64,000 nt of DNA from an uncultured Winogradskyella sp. (GCF_947498005.1 NZ_CANMIW010000001.1:310001-374000); one strand, 5' to 3'. Positions 19,386 to 30,103 are shown, numbered from the stretch's first letter. Program-made: numbers and translations. The notes: generated by a model from the letters alone, not told the origin.

Positions 19386-19520
19386 AAATTGTACTTTATT
19401 TAGTTTAAATTTGCAGCAACAAAGTTAATCCCATTTTACGAGAAAACGTTGTATCTAAAAGAAAACGCATCTTATAGATTATAATTTTGTTAATTTCTAT
19501 AAATATTTAGTACATAATAT

Positions 19521-20561
19521 ATGAAGCAAATAGAATCAGTAATTGTAGGTATTTCAGTAGGAGACCTCAATGGTATTGGTCCAGAGATTATTATAAAAGC
19601 TTACGAAGACCCAAGAACATTAGAGCTTAGTACGCCAGTGATTTTCGCGTCAGGTAAAATTATGCAGTTTTTTAAAAGTCATTTTAAGAGTAAAATAAAT
19701 TTTTTCAATATAGATTCTCCTGATAAAGTTGCTGCAGGTAAAGTGAATGTAGTTAATGTTTGGGACGAACCAGTTAAAATAGATTTTGGTAAAGAAGATA
19801 AAAAAATTGGAGAATATGCAATTAAATCTTTAGAGGCTGCAACTAACGCTTTAAAAGATGGTTTAATAGATGTATTGGTAACTGCTCCTATAAATAAACA
19901 CAACATACAATCCGAAAAATTTAATTTTCCTGGCCATACAGATTATTTAGCAAAAGCTTTAAACGGAAAAAGTTTAATGTTTATGGTGTCAAATGATCTT
20001 AGAGTTGGTCTTTTAACTGATCATGTTCCACTTAAAGAAGCAAGTGAAAAAATCACGAAAGAACTAATAAACGAAAAAATAAATACGGTTTCGAAATCTT
20101 TGAAACAAGATTTCGGAATTAGAAAACCAAAAATAGCAGTACTGGCTATAAATCCTCACGCAGGTGATAATGGTGTCATAGGAGATGAAGATGATAAAAT
20201 TTTAAAACCAGCATTAGAGAAAATTAAGTCAGAAGGCAATTTAGTTTATGGACCATATTCAGCAGATAGCTTTTTCGGATCTAATACCTACAAGAAATTT
20301 GATGCAATTTTAGCGTCATATCATGATCAAGGTTTAATTCCATTTAAAACAATAGCCTTTGGAGAAGGTGTAAATTACACGGCAGGCTTAAATAAAGTAA
20401 GAACATCACCAGATCACGGAACAGCATATGAAATAGCAGGAAAAGGGATTGCAGATGAAGGTTCATTGAAGCATGCCATTAATACTGCAATACAAATTTT
20501 TAGGAGTCGTAAAGAGTATGATCAGTTCAGTAAAAACCCGTTAAAAAAGCAGTCGAGATAG
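19521..20561 (+). CDS. pdxA: 4-hydroxythreonine-4-phosphate dehydrogenase
   Basis: Enzyme of the DXP-dependent pyridoxal phosphate pathway, 346 aa. Family signatures are VGISVGDLNGIGPEII at the N-terminus, TAPINKHNI, FPGHTDYLA, NPHAGDNGVIGDED and ASYHDQGLIPFK, which carries metal-binding and active-site residues. A -7 element TAATTTTG lies at 19482-19489. It is divergent from ribE. Confidence 0.95.
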   Translation: MKQIESVIVGISVGDLNGIGPEIIIKAYEDPRTLELSTPVIFASGKIMQFFKSHFKSKINFFNIDSPDKVAAGKVNVVNVWDEPVKIDFGKEDKKIGEYAIKSLEAATNALKDGLIDVLVTAPINKHNIQSEKFNFPGHTDYLAKALNGKSLMFMVSNDLRVGLLTDHVPLKEASEKITKELINEKINTVSKSLKQDFGIRKPKIAVLAINPHAGDNGVIGDEDDKILKPALEKIKSEGNLVYGPYSADSFFGSNTYKKFDAILASYHDQGLIPFKTIAFGEGVNYTAGLNKVRTSPDHGTAYEIAGKGIADEGSLKHAINTAIQIFRSRKEYDQFSKNPLKKQSR

Positions 20562-20610
20562 TTATAAACAAAATTTGTTGATATCTAGGCTTTAAATAAT
20601 TAAAATTTTA

Positions 20611-20618
20611 TATATTTG
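20611..20618 (+). promoter_or_regulatory. -7 element before the DUF177-rpmF unit
   Basis: TATATTTG, matching the Bacteroidota TAnnTTTG consensus. It gives a leader of only about 15-20 nt before the ATG at 20641. Confidence 0.5.
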
Positions 20619-20640
20619 CAGGCTCAAATTGAGAGTGATG

Positions 20641-21180
20641 ATGAAGGCATTAAAATCTTATACAATACCTTTTGTAGGTTTAAAAATAGGAGAGCATCAT
20701 TTTGATTATCAAATTGATAACACGTTCTTTAAGCATTTTGAATACGACGAATTCAACGCAGTTGATGTTAAAATTGACCTTAAATTCGAAAAAAAATCAA
20801 CATTATTGGAGTTGTATTTTTCGGCTAAAGGTACAATTAATCTTAATTGCGATGTTACAAACGAACCTTATAACCAAGCAATTGATGACAATTTTAAACT
20901 AGTTGTTAAGTTTGGAAATGAGTATAACAATGATAATGAAGATATATTAATCGTACCACATGGAGAATATGAAATAAATGTGGCTCAGTATATATATGAA
21001 CTTATTATTTTGGCGGTTCCTATAAAACGAATTCATCCAGGTATAGAAGATGGCACATTGCAATCAGATATACTTTCAAAATTAGAAGAATTAAGTCCTA
21101 AACAGGATAATGAAACAAAATCATCTGAGGAAATTGATCCTCGTTGGAATAATTTAAAAAAACTATTAACGGATAAATAA
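20641..21180 (+). CDS. DUF177 / YceD family protein
   Basis: About 179 aa. DUF177 proteins sit upstream of rpmF in most bacteria and are linked to 23S rRNA and ribosome maturation. It has [17 protein letters not shown] at the N-terminus, the conserved [11 protein letters not shown] region and a C-terminal [10 protein letters not shown] segment. I start at ATG 20641; ATG 20638 and a TTG at 20629 are in frame but less likely, and GAGAG at 20631-20635 can act as a weak ribosome-binding site. It ends 8 bp before rpmF, with which it should be co-transcribed. Confidence 0.88.
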   Translation: MKALKSYTIPFVGLKIGEHHFDYQIDNTFFKHFEYDEFNAVDVKIDLKFEKKSTLLELYFSAKGTINLNCDVTNEPYNQAIDDNFKLVVKFGNEYNNDNEDILIVPHGEYEINVAQYIYELIILAVPIKRIHPGIEDGTLQSDILSKLEELSPKQDNETKSSEEIDPRWNNLKKLLTDK

Positions 21181-21188
21181 CATTTAAA

Positions 21189-21392
21189 ATGGCACATCCA
21201 AAGCGTAAAATATCGAAAACAAGAAGAGATAAAAGAAGAACACATTATAAAGCTTCTGTACCTCAAATAGCAACTTGCCCAACAACTGGTGAGCCACACT
21301 TATACCATAGAGCACACTGGCACGAAGGTAAATTATATTACAGAGGTCAAATATTAATTGACAAATCTGTTGAAGAAGAAAACGTAGCATAA
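21189..21392 (+). CDS. rpmF: 50S ribosomal protein L32
   Basis: 67 aa, highly basic. It starts [17 protein letters not shown] and has [20 protein letters not shown] in the middle, as in bacteroidotal L32. Only one cysteine remains of the zinc ribbon seen in other phyla. It follows DUF177 after 8 bp and is followed by a strong terminator. Confidence 0.97.
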   Translation: MAHPKRKISKTRRDKRRTHYKASVPQIATCPTTGEPHLYHRAHWHEGKLYYRGQILIDKSVEEENVA

Positions 21393-21414
21393 GTATTATG
21401 CATGCATACAAGAA

Positions 21415-21438
21415 AACGCTCCATTGGGAGCGTTTTTT
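21415..21438 (+). terminator. Rho-independent terminator after rpmF
   Basis: AACGCTCC - ATTG - GGAGCGTT, then a T run. It separates rpmF from fabH. Confidence 0.85.
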
Positions 21439-21569
21439 TTGTTATTATTTTTTCAATAGCGCAAAAACCACTTAATTTGCGTTATTATTTGCTATAAATC
21501 GATAAAAATTGAATAAAACAGATCAAATTTTGTCAATTTTCTATACTTTTAATTTTCTAAATCCTAACA

Positions 21570-22565
21570 ATGAGTAAAATCACAGCGGCAATTACAGCAG
21601 TCGGAGGCTATGTACCAGAATATGTTTTATCGAACAAAGTTCTTGAAACAATGGTAGAAACTAATGACGAATGGATTACTACAAGAACTGGTATTAAAGA
21701 ACGTAGAATTCTTAAAGAAGAAGGAAAAGGGACTTCCTTTTTAGCTATTAAGGCAGCAGAAGATTTAATACAGAAAAAAGGATTAGATCCTAAAGAGATT
21801 GACTTAGTAATTGTATGTACAGCAACTCCAGATATGAAAGCTGCTGCTACTGCATCGTATACAGCAACTCAAATAGGAGCCGTTAATGCATTTTCTTACG
21901 ATTTAGAAGCAGCGTGTTCGAGTTTTTTATTCGGTATGTCAACGGCATCTGCCTACATTGAGTCTGGTAGATATAAAAAAATTCTTCTTATTGGTGCAGA
22001 CAAAAATTCTTCATTTATTAATTATGAAGATAGAGCAACATGTATCATCTTTGGTGATGGAGCAGGCGCAGTTCTGTTTGAACCTAACGAAGAAGGTTTA
22101 GGGTTGCAAGATGAACTACTAAGAAGTAATGGTGAAGGAAGAGATTTTCTTCAGGCAACTTATGGAGGTTCTTCATACCCAATAAACGAAAATACATTCA
22201 AAGAAGGAAAGCATTATATTTTTCAAGATGGAAAAACAGTTTTTAAAAATGCTGTTTTCAATATGGCAGATGTAGCAGAGAAAATAATGAAAAGAAATGA
22301 CCTAACAAACGATGATATTGAGTGGTTGGCAGCACATCAAGCTAACAAACGTATTATTGATGCTACTGCGAATAGAATAAATTTAGAAGACGAGAAAGTA
22401 ATGATGAATATTCAGAAGTATGGTAATACTACGTCTGCAACATTACCATTATTATTATTTGATTACGAATCACAACTTAAAAAAGGTGATAATATTATAT
22501 TTGCTGCTTTTGGTGGCGGATTTACTTGGGGCTCAATTTATTTTAAATGGGCTTATAATTCCTAA
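21570..22565 (+). CDS. fabH: 3-oxoacyl-[ACP] synthase III
   Basis: Starts fatty acid synthesis by condensing acetyl-CoA with malonyl-ACP, 331 aa. The active-site Cys is C116 in LEAACSSF. The catalytic His is in AAHQANKRI and the Asn in YGNTTSAT. It belongs to the conserved rpmF-fabH-accB-accC order, although a terminator separates it from rpmF. It is followed by accB after 31 bp. Confidence 0.96.
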   Translation: MSKITAAITAVGGYVPEYVLSNKVLETMVETNDEWITTRTGIKERRILKEEGKGTSFLAIKAAEDLIQKKGLDPKEIDLVIVCTATPDMKAAATASYTATQIGAVNAFSYDLEAACSSFLFGMSTASAYIESGRYKKILLIGADKNSSFINYEDRATCIIFGDGAGAVLFEPNEEGLGLQDELLRSNGEGRDFLQATYGGSSYPINENTFKEGKHYIFQDGKTVFKNAVFNMADVAEKIMKRNDLTNDDIEWLAAHQANKRIIDATANRINLEDEKVMMNIQKYGNTTSATLPLLLFDYESQLKKGDNIIFAAFGGGFTWGSIYFKWAYNS

Positions 22566-22596
22566 ACAATTAACTAACTAAAAATATCTAAAAACT

Positions 22597-23076
22597 ATGG
22601 ATATAAAAGAAATACAAAACTTAATTAGGTTTGTAGCTAAATCGGGTGCAAGTGAAGTTAAGTTAGAAATGGATGATGTAAAAATTACCATTAGAACAGG
22701 TTCAGATGACACTACAATTGTGCAGCAAGTACCTATGCAAGCTGCTCCTGTTTTACAACAACAAATACCAGTACAACAGGCTGCACCAGCTCAAGAAGTT
22801 CCTGCTGCTGCACCAGTAGCAACAGAAGATTCTAAATATATTACTATAAAGTCGCCAATTATTGGTACTTTTTATCGCAAGCCATCTCCAGACAAGCCTG
22901 TTTTTGTAGAAGTTGGTACAGATATTAAAGAAGGTGACGTTCTTTGTGTTATTGAAGCTATGAAGTTATTCAATGAGATAGAGTCTGAAGTATCAGGAAA
23001 AATTGTAAAAGTTTTAGTGGATGATTCATCACCAGTAGAATTTGATCAGCCATTATTCTTAGTTGATCCTTCATAA
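22597..23076 (+). CDS. accB: Biotin carboxyl carrier protein of acetyl-CoA carboxylase
   Basis: 159 aa. An N-terminal helical part, a Pro/Ala/Gln-rich linker (about 45-76) and a C-terminal biotinyl domain with the biotinylated K123 in VIEAMKLFNE. It carries CO2 between AccC and the carboxyltransferase. It is co-directional with accC after an 87-bp gap. Confidence 0.97.
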   Translation: MDIKEIQNLIRFVAKSGASEVKLEMDDVKITIRTGSDDTTIVQQVPMQAAPVLQQQIPVQQAAPAQEVPAAAPVATEDSKYITIKSPIIGTFYRKPSPDKPVFVEVGTDIKEGDVLCVIEAMKLFNEIESEVSGKIVKVLVDDSSPVEFDQPLFLVDPS

Positions 23077-23163
23077 ATTTTAGGTTTAGAAGTTTTAGTA
23101 TACGTTTAAATAGACATATTTAAGCATTTGTTGCTAAACAATAAACTCTTAAACTCAAAAGAC

Positions 23164-24516
23164 ATGTTTAAAAAAATACTAATTGCCAATAGAGGTGAAA
23201 TAGCTCTTAGAGTTATTAGAACCTGTAAAGAAATGGGTATCCGTACTGTTGCAGTTTATTCTACGGCAGATGCAGAAAGTCTTCATGTTAAATTTGCAGA
23301 CGAAGCTGTTTGTATAGGGCCTCCTTCTAGTACAGATTCTTACCTTAAAATATCAAATATTATTGCCGCTGCAGAAATTACAAATGCAGACGCTATTCAT
23401 CCTGGTTATGGGTTTTTATCTGAAAATGCAAAATTCTCAAAAATTTGTGAAGAGCATGGAATAAAATTCATTGGAGCATCTGAAGAGATGATTGATCGAA
23501 TGGGTGATAAAGCCAATGCAAAAGCAACAATGAAAGCAGCTGGTGTACCATGTGTTCCCGGAAGTGAAGGTGTTATTCAATCTTATGAAGAATGTGTAAT
23601 CCTTGCAGAAGAAACCGGTTATCCAGTAATGTTAAAAGCATCAGCAGGTGGTGGTGGAAAAGGTATGCGTGCCGTTTGGAAACCAGAAGATTTACAAAAT
23701 GCGTGGGAATCTGCAAGATCAGAATCTAAAGCAGCATTTGGAAATGACGATATGTATATGGAGAAGCTTATTGAAGAGCCTAGACATATAGAAATCCAAA
23801 TTGTAGGTGATTCTCGTGGAAAAGCTTGTCATTTATCTGAACGTGATTGCTCAATTCAAAGACGTCATCAAAAATTAACGGAAGAAGTACCTTCTCCGTT
23901 TATGACAGATAAATTGAGAACTAAAATGGGTAAAGCGGCTGTAAAAGCTGCCGAATTTATAAAATATGAAGGTGCTGGTACAGTTGAGTTTCTTGTAGAC
24001 AAACATAGAAACTTCTATTTCATGGAAATGAATACACGTATCCAAGTAGAACATCCAATTACAGAGCAAGTTATTGATTTCGATTTAATTCGTGAGCAAA
24101 TATTAGTTGCAGCAGGTGTGCCAATTTCTGGTAAAAATTACTTACCACAATTACACTCTATAGAATGTAGAATAAATGCAGAAGATCCGTTTAACGATTT
24201 TAGACCTTCTCCAGGAAAAATTACCACACTACACGCACCAGGTGGTCATGGAGTTAGATTAGATACACATGTTTATGCAGGATATAGCATACCACCAAAT
24301 TATGACTCTATGATTGCGAAACTTATTACAACAGCTCAAACGAGAGAAGAAGCTATTAATAAGATGAAACGTGCTTTAGATGAATTTGTAATAGAAGGTA
24401 TAAAAACAACCATTCCTTTTCACAGGCAATTAATGGATCATCCAGATTATATAGCTGGTAATTATACCACTAAATTTATGGAAGATTTTAAGTTGCAAGA
24501 TGCAATTGAAGACTAA
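23164..24516 (+). CDS. accC: Biotin carboxylase subunit of acetyl-CoA carboxylase
   Basis: ATP-dependent carboxylation of biotin, 450 aa from ATG 23164 ([17 protein letters not shown]), which matches the usual family start. A TTG 36 bp earlier would add 12 unrelated residues. ATP-grasp features are [12 protein letters not shown] and [14 protein letters not shown]. The gene ends the fab/acc group at a terminator. Confidence 0.97.
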   Translation: MFKKILIANRGEIALRVIRTCKEMGIRTVAVYSTADAESLHVKFADEAVCIGPPSSTDSYLKISNIIAAAEITNADAIHPGYGFLSENAKFSKICEEHGIKFIGASEEMIDRMGDKANAKATMKAAGVPCVPGSEGVIQSYEECVILAEETGYPVMLKASAGGGGKGMRAVWKPEDLQNAWESARSESKAAFGNDDMYMEKLIEEPRHIEIQIVGDSRGKACHLSERDCSIQRRHQKLTEEVPSPFMTDKLRTKMGKAAVKAAEFIKYEGAGTVEFLVDKHRNFYFMEMNTRIQVEHPITEQVIDFDLIREQILVAAGVPISGKNYLPQLHSIECRINAEDPFNDFRPSPGKITTLHAPGGHGVRLDTHVYAGYSIPPNYDSMIAKLITTAQTREEAINKMKRALDEFVIEGIKTTIPFHRQLMDHPDYIAGNYTTKFMEDFKLQDAIED

Positions 24517-24523
24517 AAATAAG

Positions 24524-24551
24524 CCCAAACTGAATAAGTTTGGGTTTTTTA
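24524..24551 (+). terminator. Rho-independent terminator after accC
   Basis: CCCAAACT - GAATA - AGTTTGGG followed by T6. Confidence 0.85.
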
Positions 24552-24660
24552 TTTAAGCCCTTTACTTATTAAAAAAACGGCTTCAATTGAATGAGATTTA
24601 GGCATTTTTTGATAATCGAATAAATACAATTAACTTTAAGGATTGTAAAAAAATATAACT

Positions 24661-27345
24661 ATGAATAAAATTTACGTAATTAAAACAACACTATTGTGTG
24701 TATTGTTTTTCTCTATGTCTGTTAATGCTCAGAATTCTAACGAATTATGGTCAAGCGTTAGTGAAGACAAAGCAATGCAATCTGAGCAAGTTTTTAGAAA
24801 GATTACATTAAAGACTGAAAAGTTCTTCAAATTAAATCTGGATGAATTAAAGTTAACATTGCAAAATGTTGGTAACAGGCAACAAAAAGGAAATACAATA
24901 ATTGGTTTTCCAAACTCTAATGGAGAACTTAAAAATTATAGAGTATTTGAAACACCTATGATGGAGTCAGAGCTTCAGGCAGAATATCCTAATACCAGAA
25001 CATATGCTGGTCAAGGAATTGATAATCCTTCAGAGATTATTAGATTTAGTATAACATCTAAAGGATTTCATGCTATGTTTTTAAATACAGCGAATGGAAC
25101 ACAATTTATTGACCCATTTTCAGCGGATGGAAATATTTATACTGTCTATTCTAGACAAAATCTTGAAGAGTTAAATTCAGATTTTGAATGTGGTGTTATT
25201 GACGATGAAAGATTGTATAATACAGAAGCTACATCTTTAGCCAAAAATGCTGATGATGGTATGTTAAGAAATTACAGACTTGCTGTAGCTTGTACAGGAG
25301 AATACACTGCATTTCATGGCGGCACTGTAGCCGATGCTATGGCTGCAATTGTGGTAACAATTAATAGAGTTAATGGTGTTTATGAAAGAGATTTATCTAT
25401 TACCATGACGTTAGTTTCTAATAACACTAGTATAATCTATACAGATGGTAGTACAGACCCATTTAGTAATGATAGTACTAACGCTTTAATTAATCAAAGT
25501 CAAACTCAAATTAGTAACACTATTGGTTCTGGAAATTATGATGTAGGACACACGTTTAGTACAGGAGCTGGTGGATTAGCAGGTTTAGGCGTTACTTGTA
25601 ATAACAATAACAAGGGAAGAGGAGTAACTGGTGTTAATCAGCCTGTTGGTGATTCTTTTGATATTGATTACGTAGCTCATGAATTAGGCCATCAATTTGG
25701 TGCGCCACACACTTTTAATGGATCTGTTGGTAGTTGTGCTGGAGGTAACAGATCTGCCTCTAATGCTTATGAACCAGGGAGCGGATCTACAATTATGGCA
25801 TATGCTGGTATTTGCGGATCAGATAATGTACAAATAGGTAGTGATGATTATTTTCATCAGAATAGTATTTTTAGAATATGGAATCACGTCACAGGTACAG
25901 GTTCTTGTCCTGTAAATAGAACAGCAACAGGGAACTCAGAACCAATAGCTAATGCAGGTTCAAATTATACTATTCCTCAAGGTACACCATATAAATTAGA
26001 TGGTAGCGCTTCAACTGATGTAGATGGAACAGCTTCTTTAACTTACACTTGGGAACAATATGATTTAGGATCAGCAGGTGTGCCAACAGAAACAACGACT
26101 ACTGGACCATTAGTAAGAACTTTTCCTGGGACATCAAATCCTACACGTTATATTCCAAGACTTTCAGATATTATAACTGATGGAGGTGTATCTACAGATT
26201 GGGAAAAATTAGCCGCAGTAAATAGAAACTTAAATTTTGTTTTAACCGTTAGAGATAATGATGCAAGTGGAGGACAAACAGATTCTGATAATATGACTGC
26301 AACAGTGACAACATCTGCTGGGCCTTTTACTGTGACGTCTCAGAACTCAAGTGGAATTTCTTGGGAAATTGGTACGTCTCAAACCGTAACTTGGGATGTT
26401 TCTGGTACTACAGCAAATGGAGTTAATGAAGCAAATGTTAATATATTACTATCAACAGATGGTGGTTTAAATTTTGATACTGTTTTAGCAAGTAATACGC
26501 CAAACGATGGCTCGCAAAATATTACGGTACCAAATGTATCTTCTTCTAACTGTAGAATTATGGTTGAGGCTGCAAACGGCATTTTTTTTAACGTGAATAG
26601 CAATAGTATTGCTATAGGCGTAGATATAATTTGTACAACTTTTGCGTCTGGTGCTTTAACTTTAGCTATACCAGATGGTGCAGGTGCTAACTCGGCAGGA
26701 ACTGCTGTAGGTAATACAATTAACGTTTCAGATTCTGGTACAATATCAGATTTAAGAGTATCCGTAGATATTACACATTCTTATATTGGTGATTTGTTAT
26801 TACAATTACAACATCCTGACGGTGTAAATTTTGTGAATATTTGGAATAGAAATTGTAACACAACAGCTTTTGGAAATATTGACATAACGTTTAAGGATGG
26901 AGAACCGGCAATTACTTGTGCTAGCCCAACTGTTGGTTTAGCAGCTCCAGAAAATGCTTTAAGCAGTTTTAATGGCTTAGATATGAATGGTGATTGGACA
27001 CTTGTTTTGGTTGATTTCTTTAATGGTGATACAGGTACTTTAAACAATTGGTCAATGGAATTCTGTACAGAATCTTTAAGTGTGGTAGAAAATGAATTAG
27101 ACAATTTAAGCATATATCCAAATCCAAATAATGGAGAATTCAATATAGGGTTTAATCCTACTTCTGGAGACGCTATTTCAATAGATGTTTATGATATTAG
27201 AGGCCGTTCTATTTATAAAAATGTTTATGATAATACAGGTCGTTTTGAGGAAACTATTCAACTTAGTAATGCTCAGGCTGGCGTTTATATGCTAATGATT
27301 TCTGACGGTTCACAAAAAGTGACCAAGAAAATTATAGTAGAATAA
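24661..27345 (+). CDS. Secreted reprolysin-like metalloprotease with P-domain and T9SS sorting domain
   Basis: Extracellular zinc protease, 894 aa. Signal peptide (SVNAQ), a propeptide-like region to about 190, then a reprolysin-like M12 catalytic domain with the zinc motif HELGHQFGAPH (about residues 340-350) and a following Met turn (IMAYAGICG). A PKD-like/Ig segment lies near 430-560. A proprotein-convertase P-domain follows (SDLRVSVDITHSYIGDLLLQL), and the C-terminus is a type A T9SS sorting domain (SIYPNPNNGEFNIGF to KKIIVE). It is probably exported by the type IX system and released or held at the surface. Confidence 0.93.
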   Translation: MNKIYVIKTTLLCVLFFSMSVNAQNSNELWSSVSEDKAMQSEQVFRKITLKTEKFFKLNLDELKLTLQNVGNRQQKGNTIIGFPNSNGELKNYRVFETPMMESELQAEYPNTRTYAGQGIDNPSEIIRFSITSKGFHAMFLNTANGTQFIDPFSADGNIYTVYSRQNLEELNSDFECGVIDDERLYNTEATSLAKNADDGMLRNYRLAVACTGEYTAFHGGTVADAMAAIVVTINRVNGVYERDLSITMTLVSNNTSIIYTDGSTDPFSNDSTNALINQSQTQISNTIGSGNYDVGHTFSTGAGGLAGLGVTCNNNNKGRGVTGVNQPVGDSFDIDYVAHELGHQFGAPHTFNGSVGSCAGGNRSASNAYEPGSGSTIMAYAGICGSDNVQIGSDDYFHQNSIFRIWNHVTGTGSCPVNRTATGNSEPIANAGSNYTIPQGTPYKLDGSASTDVDGTASLTYTWEQYDLGSAGVPTETTTTGPLVRTFPGTSNPTRYIPRLSDIITDGGVSTDWEKLAAVNRNLNFVLTVRDNDASGGQTDSDNMTATVTTSAGPFTVTSQNSSGISWEIGTSQTVTWDVSGTTANGVNEANVNILLSTDGGLNFDTVLASNTPNDGSQNITVPNVSSSNCRIMVEAANGIFFNVNSNSIAIGVDIICTTFASGALTLAIPDGAGANSAGTAVGNTINVSDSGTISDLRVSVDITHSYIGDLLLQLQHPDGVNFVNIWNRNCNTTAFGNIDITFKDGEPAITCASPTVGLAAPENALSSFNGLDMNGDWTLVLVDFFNGDTGTLNNWSMEFCTESLSVVENELDNLSIYPNPNNGEFNIGFNPTSGDAISIDVYDIRGRSIYKNVYDNTGRFEETIQLSNAQAGVYMLMISDGSQKVTKKIIVE

Positions 27346-27363
27346 AATTATTATGTATACTTT

Positions 27364-27392
27364 AAAAGCTCCTAATTTTAGGAGCTTTTTTT
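27364..27392 (+). terminator. Rho-independent terminator after the metalloprotease
   Basis: AGCTCCT (27367-27373) pairs with AGGAGCT (27380-27386) around AATTTT, then a T run. It reaches position 27392, immediately before an ATG at 27393, which argues that the next gene really starts at 27411. Confidence 0.85.
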
Positions 27393-27410
27393 ATGGAAAA
27401 TAATGTCGTT

Positions 27411-28523
27411 ATGAATTTATCGTATTGGGAAACAAAAACGTGGCTAACTAACATTGATTTTACAATTGTTGGTAGTGGCATTGTAGGTCTAAATTGTGCT
27501 TTACAATTAAAACAGCGTTTTCCTAAATCAAAGATTTTAATTCTTGAAAAAGGAATTCTTCCACAAGGCGCAAGTACCAAAAATGCAGGTTTTGCTTGTT
27601 TTGGTAGCCTAAGCGAGATTATTGATGATTTACAATCTCATTCGAAAGAAGAGGTTTTAGAATTGATTAAAAAACGAATAAATGGACTTCAAATTCTTCG
27701 TGAAAATTTAGGAGATAAAACAATTGATTATCAGAATTTAGGTGGTTACGAATTATTCTTAGAATTAGACAAAACACTTTATGATACTTGTAAAAGTGAG
27801 CAAAGCGCCATTAATAAACTTTTGTTCCCAATTTATAATGCGAATGTGTTTTTGTTTAAAGACAATGATTTTGGCTTTAAAAATATAAAATCAGACTATT
27901 GTTTTAATCCATTTGAAGGACAAATTGATACCGGAAAAATGATGAGTGCTTTATTGAAAAAAGTGCAGTCTTTGGGCATAAAAATTCTGAATAACATAAC
28001 GGTTGAATCTTATGCTGAAGATGTCAATGCAGTAACAATAAAAACGAACCAATTTGAATTAAAAAGCAAGAATTTATGTATTGCAACCAATGGGTTCGCT
28101 AGGCATCTTAATTTAGAAAAAGTGCAACCAGCAAGAGCACAAGTTTTAATCACAAAACCTATAGATAATTTACATATTAAAGGTACGTTTCATTTGGACC
28201 AAGGTTACTATTACTTTAGAAATATAGATAATAGAGTATTACTTGGTGGTGGACGACACTTAGATTTTAAAACAGAAGAAACCACTGTATTTGCGCAAAC
28301 AGAAATTATTCAAAATAAGCTTGAAGACTTATTAAAAACAACTATTTTGCCAACTACAAATTTTGAAATTGACTATAGATGGTCTGGCATTATGGGTGTT
28401 GGAAAACAAAAAAATCCTATTGTACAACAACTATCTAATCATGTGTTTTGCGGCGTGCGTTTAGGAGGTATGGGAATTGCGATTGGTAGTTTAGTAGGTA
28501 AGGAATTAGCAGATTTAGCATAA
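27411..28523 (+). CDS. FAD-dependent oxidoreductase (DAO/glycine-oxidase-like)
   Basis: About 370 aa. The dinucleotide-binding motif FTIVGSGIVGLNCALQL is near the start, followed by GASTKNAGFACFGS. The C-terminal GVGKQKNPIVQQL and VRLGGMGIAIGSLVG complete a DadA/DAO-type fold. It probably oxidises an amino acid or related amine; the substrate is unknown. I choose ATG 27411 (MNLSYWETK) over ATG 27393 because the latter touches the preceding terminator. It is followed after 3 bp by mtgA and likely forms an operon. Confidence 0.85.
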   Translation: MNLSYWETKTWLTNIDFTIVGSGIVGLNCALQLKQRFPKSKILILEKGILPQGASTKNAGFACFGSLSEIIDDLQSHSKEEVLELIKKRINGLQILRENLGDKTIDYQNLGGYELFLELDKTLYDTCKSEQSAINKLLFPIYNANVFLFKDNDFGFKNIKSDYCFNPFEGQIDTGKMMSALLKKVQSLGIKILNNITVESYAEDVNAVTIKTNQFELKSKNLCIATNGFARHLNLEKVQPARAQVLITKPIDNLHIKGTFHLDQGYYYFRNIDNRVLLGGGRHLDFKTEETTVFAQTEIIQNKLEDLLKTTILPTTNFEIDYRWSGIMGVGKQKNPIVQQLSNHVFCGVRLGGMGIAIGSLVGKELADLA

Positions 28524-28526
28524 TTA

Positions 28527-29240
28527 ATGGTAATGAAATTATTAAAACGACTATTTAGATTTATTTTTAAAATTCTTATTTGGTTGGTTATCTGTTCTAT
28601 TGGATTGGTTTTTTTATTTAAATGGGTTGCTGTACCAGTAACTCCTTTAATGATAATTCGTAATGTTGAAAAAACGGATGTAAACGATAAAGGTTGGGAG
28701 CATAAATGGGTTTCAATTGAAGCGATTTCAACTAATTTACAAAAAGCCGTCATCTGTAGCGAAGATCAGTTCTTTTTAAAGCACAATGGATTCGATTTTA
28801 AAGCTATTGAGAAAGCTTACGAGAATAATAAAAAAGGCAAAAGACTTAAAGGTGCAAGTACCATCTCTCAACAAACTGCTAAAAATGTATTTCTATGGCC
28901 TAATAGAAGTTGGTTGCGTAAAGGATTGGAGACTTATTTTACATTTTTAATTGAATTAATCTGGACAAAAGAACGCATTATGGAAGTCTACCTAAATAGT
29001 ATAGAAATGGGTCCAGGTATTTATGGAGCAGAAGCAGCCGCTCAGTATTGGTTTAAAAAATCAGCTTCGAATTTATCTAAATATGAGGCGGCAGCTATTG
29101 CTTCAGTTTTGCCAAGTCCTTTACGATATAAAGCAAATCCGGCAACAACATATATAGAAAGTAGAAAATCTTGGATTGTAAAACAAATGGGATATTTCGG
29201 AGTTTTAAAGTATTCAAAATCTAAAGAGAAACAGAAATAA
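28527..29240 (+). CDS. mtgA: Monofunctional peptidoglycan glycosyltransferase
   Basis: Polymerises lipid II into glycan strands at the inner membrane, 237 aa. An N-terminal membrane helix (about 10-35) precedes a GT51 domain with the catalytic-region motif ICSEDQFFLKHNGFD, then KGASTISQQTAKNVFLWP and RIMEVYLNSIEMGPGIYG. There is no transpeptidase domain, as expected for MtgA. Confidence 0.93.
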   Translation: MVMKLLKRLFRFIFKILIWLVICSIGLVFLFKWVAVPVTPLMIIRNVEKTDVNDKGWEHKWVSIEAISTNLQKAVICSEDQFFLKHNGFDFKAIEKAYENNKKGKRLKGASTISQQTAKNVFLWPNRSWLRKGLETYFTFLIELIWTKERIMEVYLNSIEMGPGIYGAEAAAQYWFKKSASNLSKYEAAAIASVLPSPLRYKANPATTYIESRKSWIVKQMGYFGVLKYSKSKEKQK

Positions 29241-29399
29241 AGTGTAAAGTTTAAGTATGCTTGTAACGAGATGGCCATTTCTTAGACATATTAGTGATTA
29301 TTATTCGGTTTAGTCTTAAAGCCCTTGTAATTATTACTATTTTTGAAATCAGTTTTGTCCTGTAATACAATTTTAGCCCATTAAAATCGAGACCTTAGC

Positions 29400-30077
29400 A
29401 TGAAAAGATTTTTCAATTTCTTTATAATTATAGTAAGCTTAACCCTGTTTTCGAGTTGTTTTGAAATTCTCGAAGAAATTAAATTAAATGCAGATGGAAG
29501 TGGCGAAATGCTGGTAACATTTAATTTAAGTAAAAGTAAATCTAAAATTGCATCCATAATGCTTTTGGATAGTGTTAATGGTTACAAAGTGCCTTCAAAA
29601 GAAGATATAGGTTTGGCTTTAAAAGAGGCAAAAAGTCACCTTAAAACTATAGAGGGTATTTCTAACATAAAGACGACTTCAGACTTTGATAATTATATTT
29701 TTACTATTTCATGTGATTTTAGCTCTACAGCTAATTTAGATGCTGTGTTTAAAGACTTAATTAGTAAGCACAACAAAAAGAGTAAAACAAATTTTAATAC
29801 CACCAATTTCTCCTATAGTGCTAACAGTTTTAAACGCACATTTTCTTATGATGAGAGTGTTAAAAGAAGCTTTTATAAATTAAAGAGTGAGGATCGTGAA
29901 ATTTTTGACGATGCTAACTATACAAGTATTTACAGGTTTGAGAATGATGTAGAACAAGTCTCTAATTCAAATGCAAAAGTATCTCCTAATAAAAAAGCCG
30001 TCTTCTTAAAAGTAGATTTAATGTCTTTAATCTTAGGAGAAAAAAACATTACAAATTCAATTCAATTATCTAAATAA
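29400..30077 (+). CDS. Predicted lipoprotein, unknown function
   Basis: 225 aa with a lipoprotein signal (LTLFSSC, lipidation Cys at about 20). The mature part begins FEILEEIKLNADGSGEMLVTFNLS, a beta-strand-rich segment seen in many bacteroidotal lipoproteins of unknown role. It is followed by two more envelope proteins at 26-bp and 19-bp spacings and may share an operon with them. I do not recognise a defined family. Confidence 0.65.
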   Translation: MKRFFNFFIIIVSLTLFSSCFEILEEIKLNADGSGEMLVTFNLSKSKSKIASIMLLDSVNGYKVPSKEDIGLALKEAKSHLKTIEGISNIKTTSDFDNYIFTISCDFSSTANLDAVFKDLISKHNKKSKTNFNTTNFSYSANSFKRTFSYDESVKRSFYKLKSEDREIFDDANYTSIYRFENDVEQVSNSNAKVSPNKKAVFLKVDLMSLILGEKNITNSIQLSK

Positions 30078-30103
30078 TAAAACTACCCAATCCAACTTAT
30101 CAC

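Noticed and set aside
19386..19520. FMN riboswitch upstream of ribE
   Set aside because: The intergenic region is too short and AT-rich and shows none of the RFN helices.
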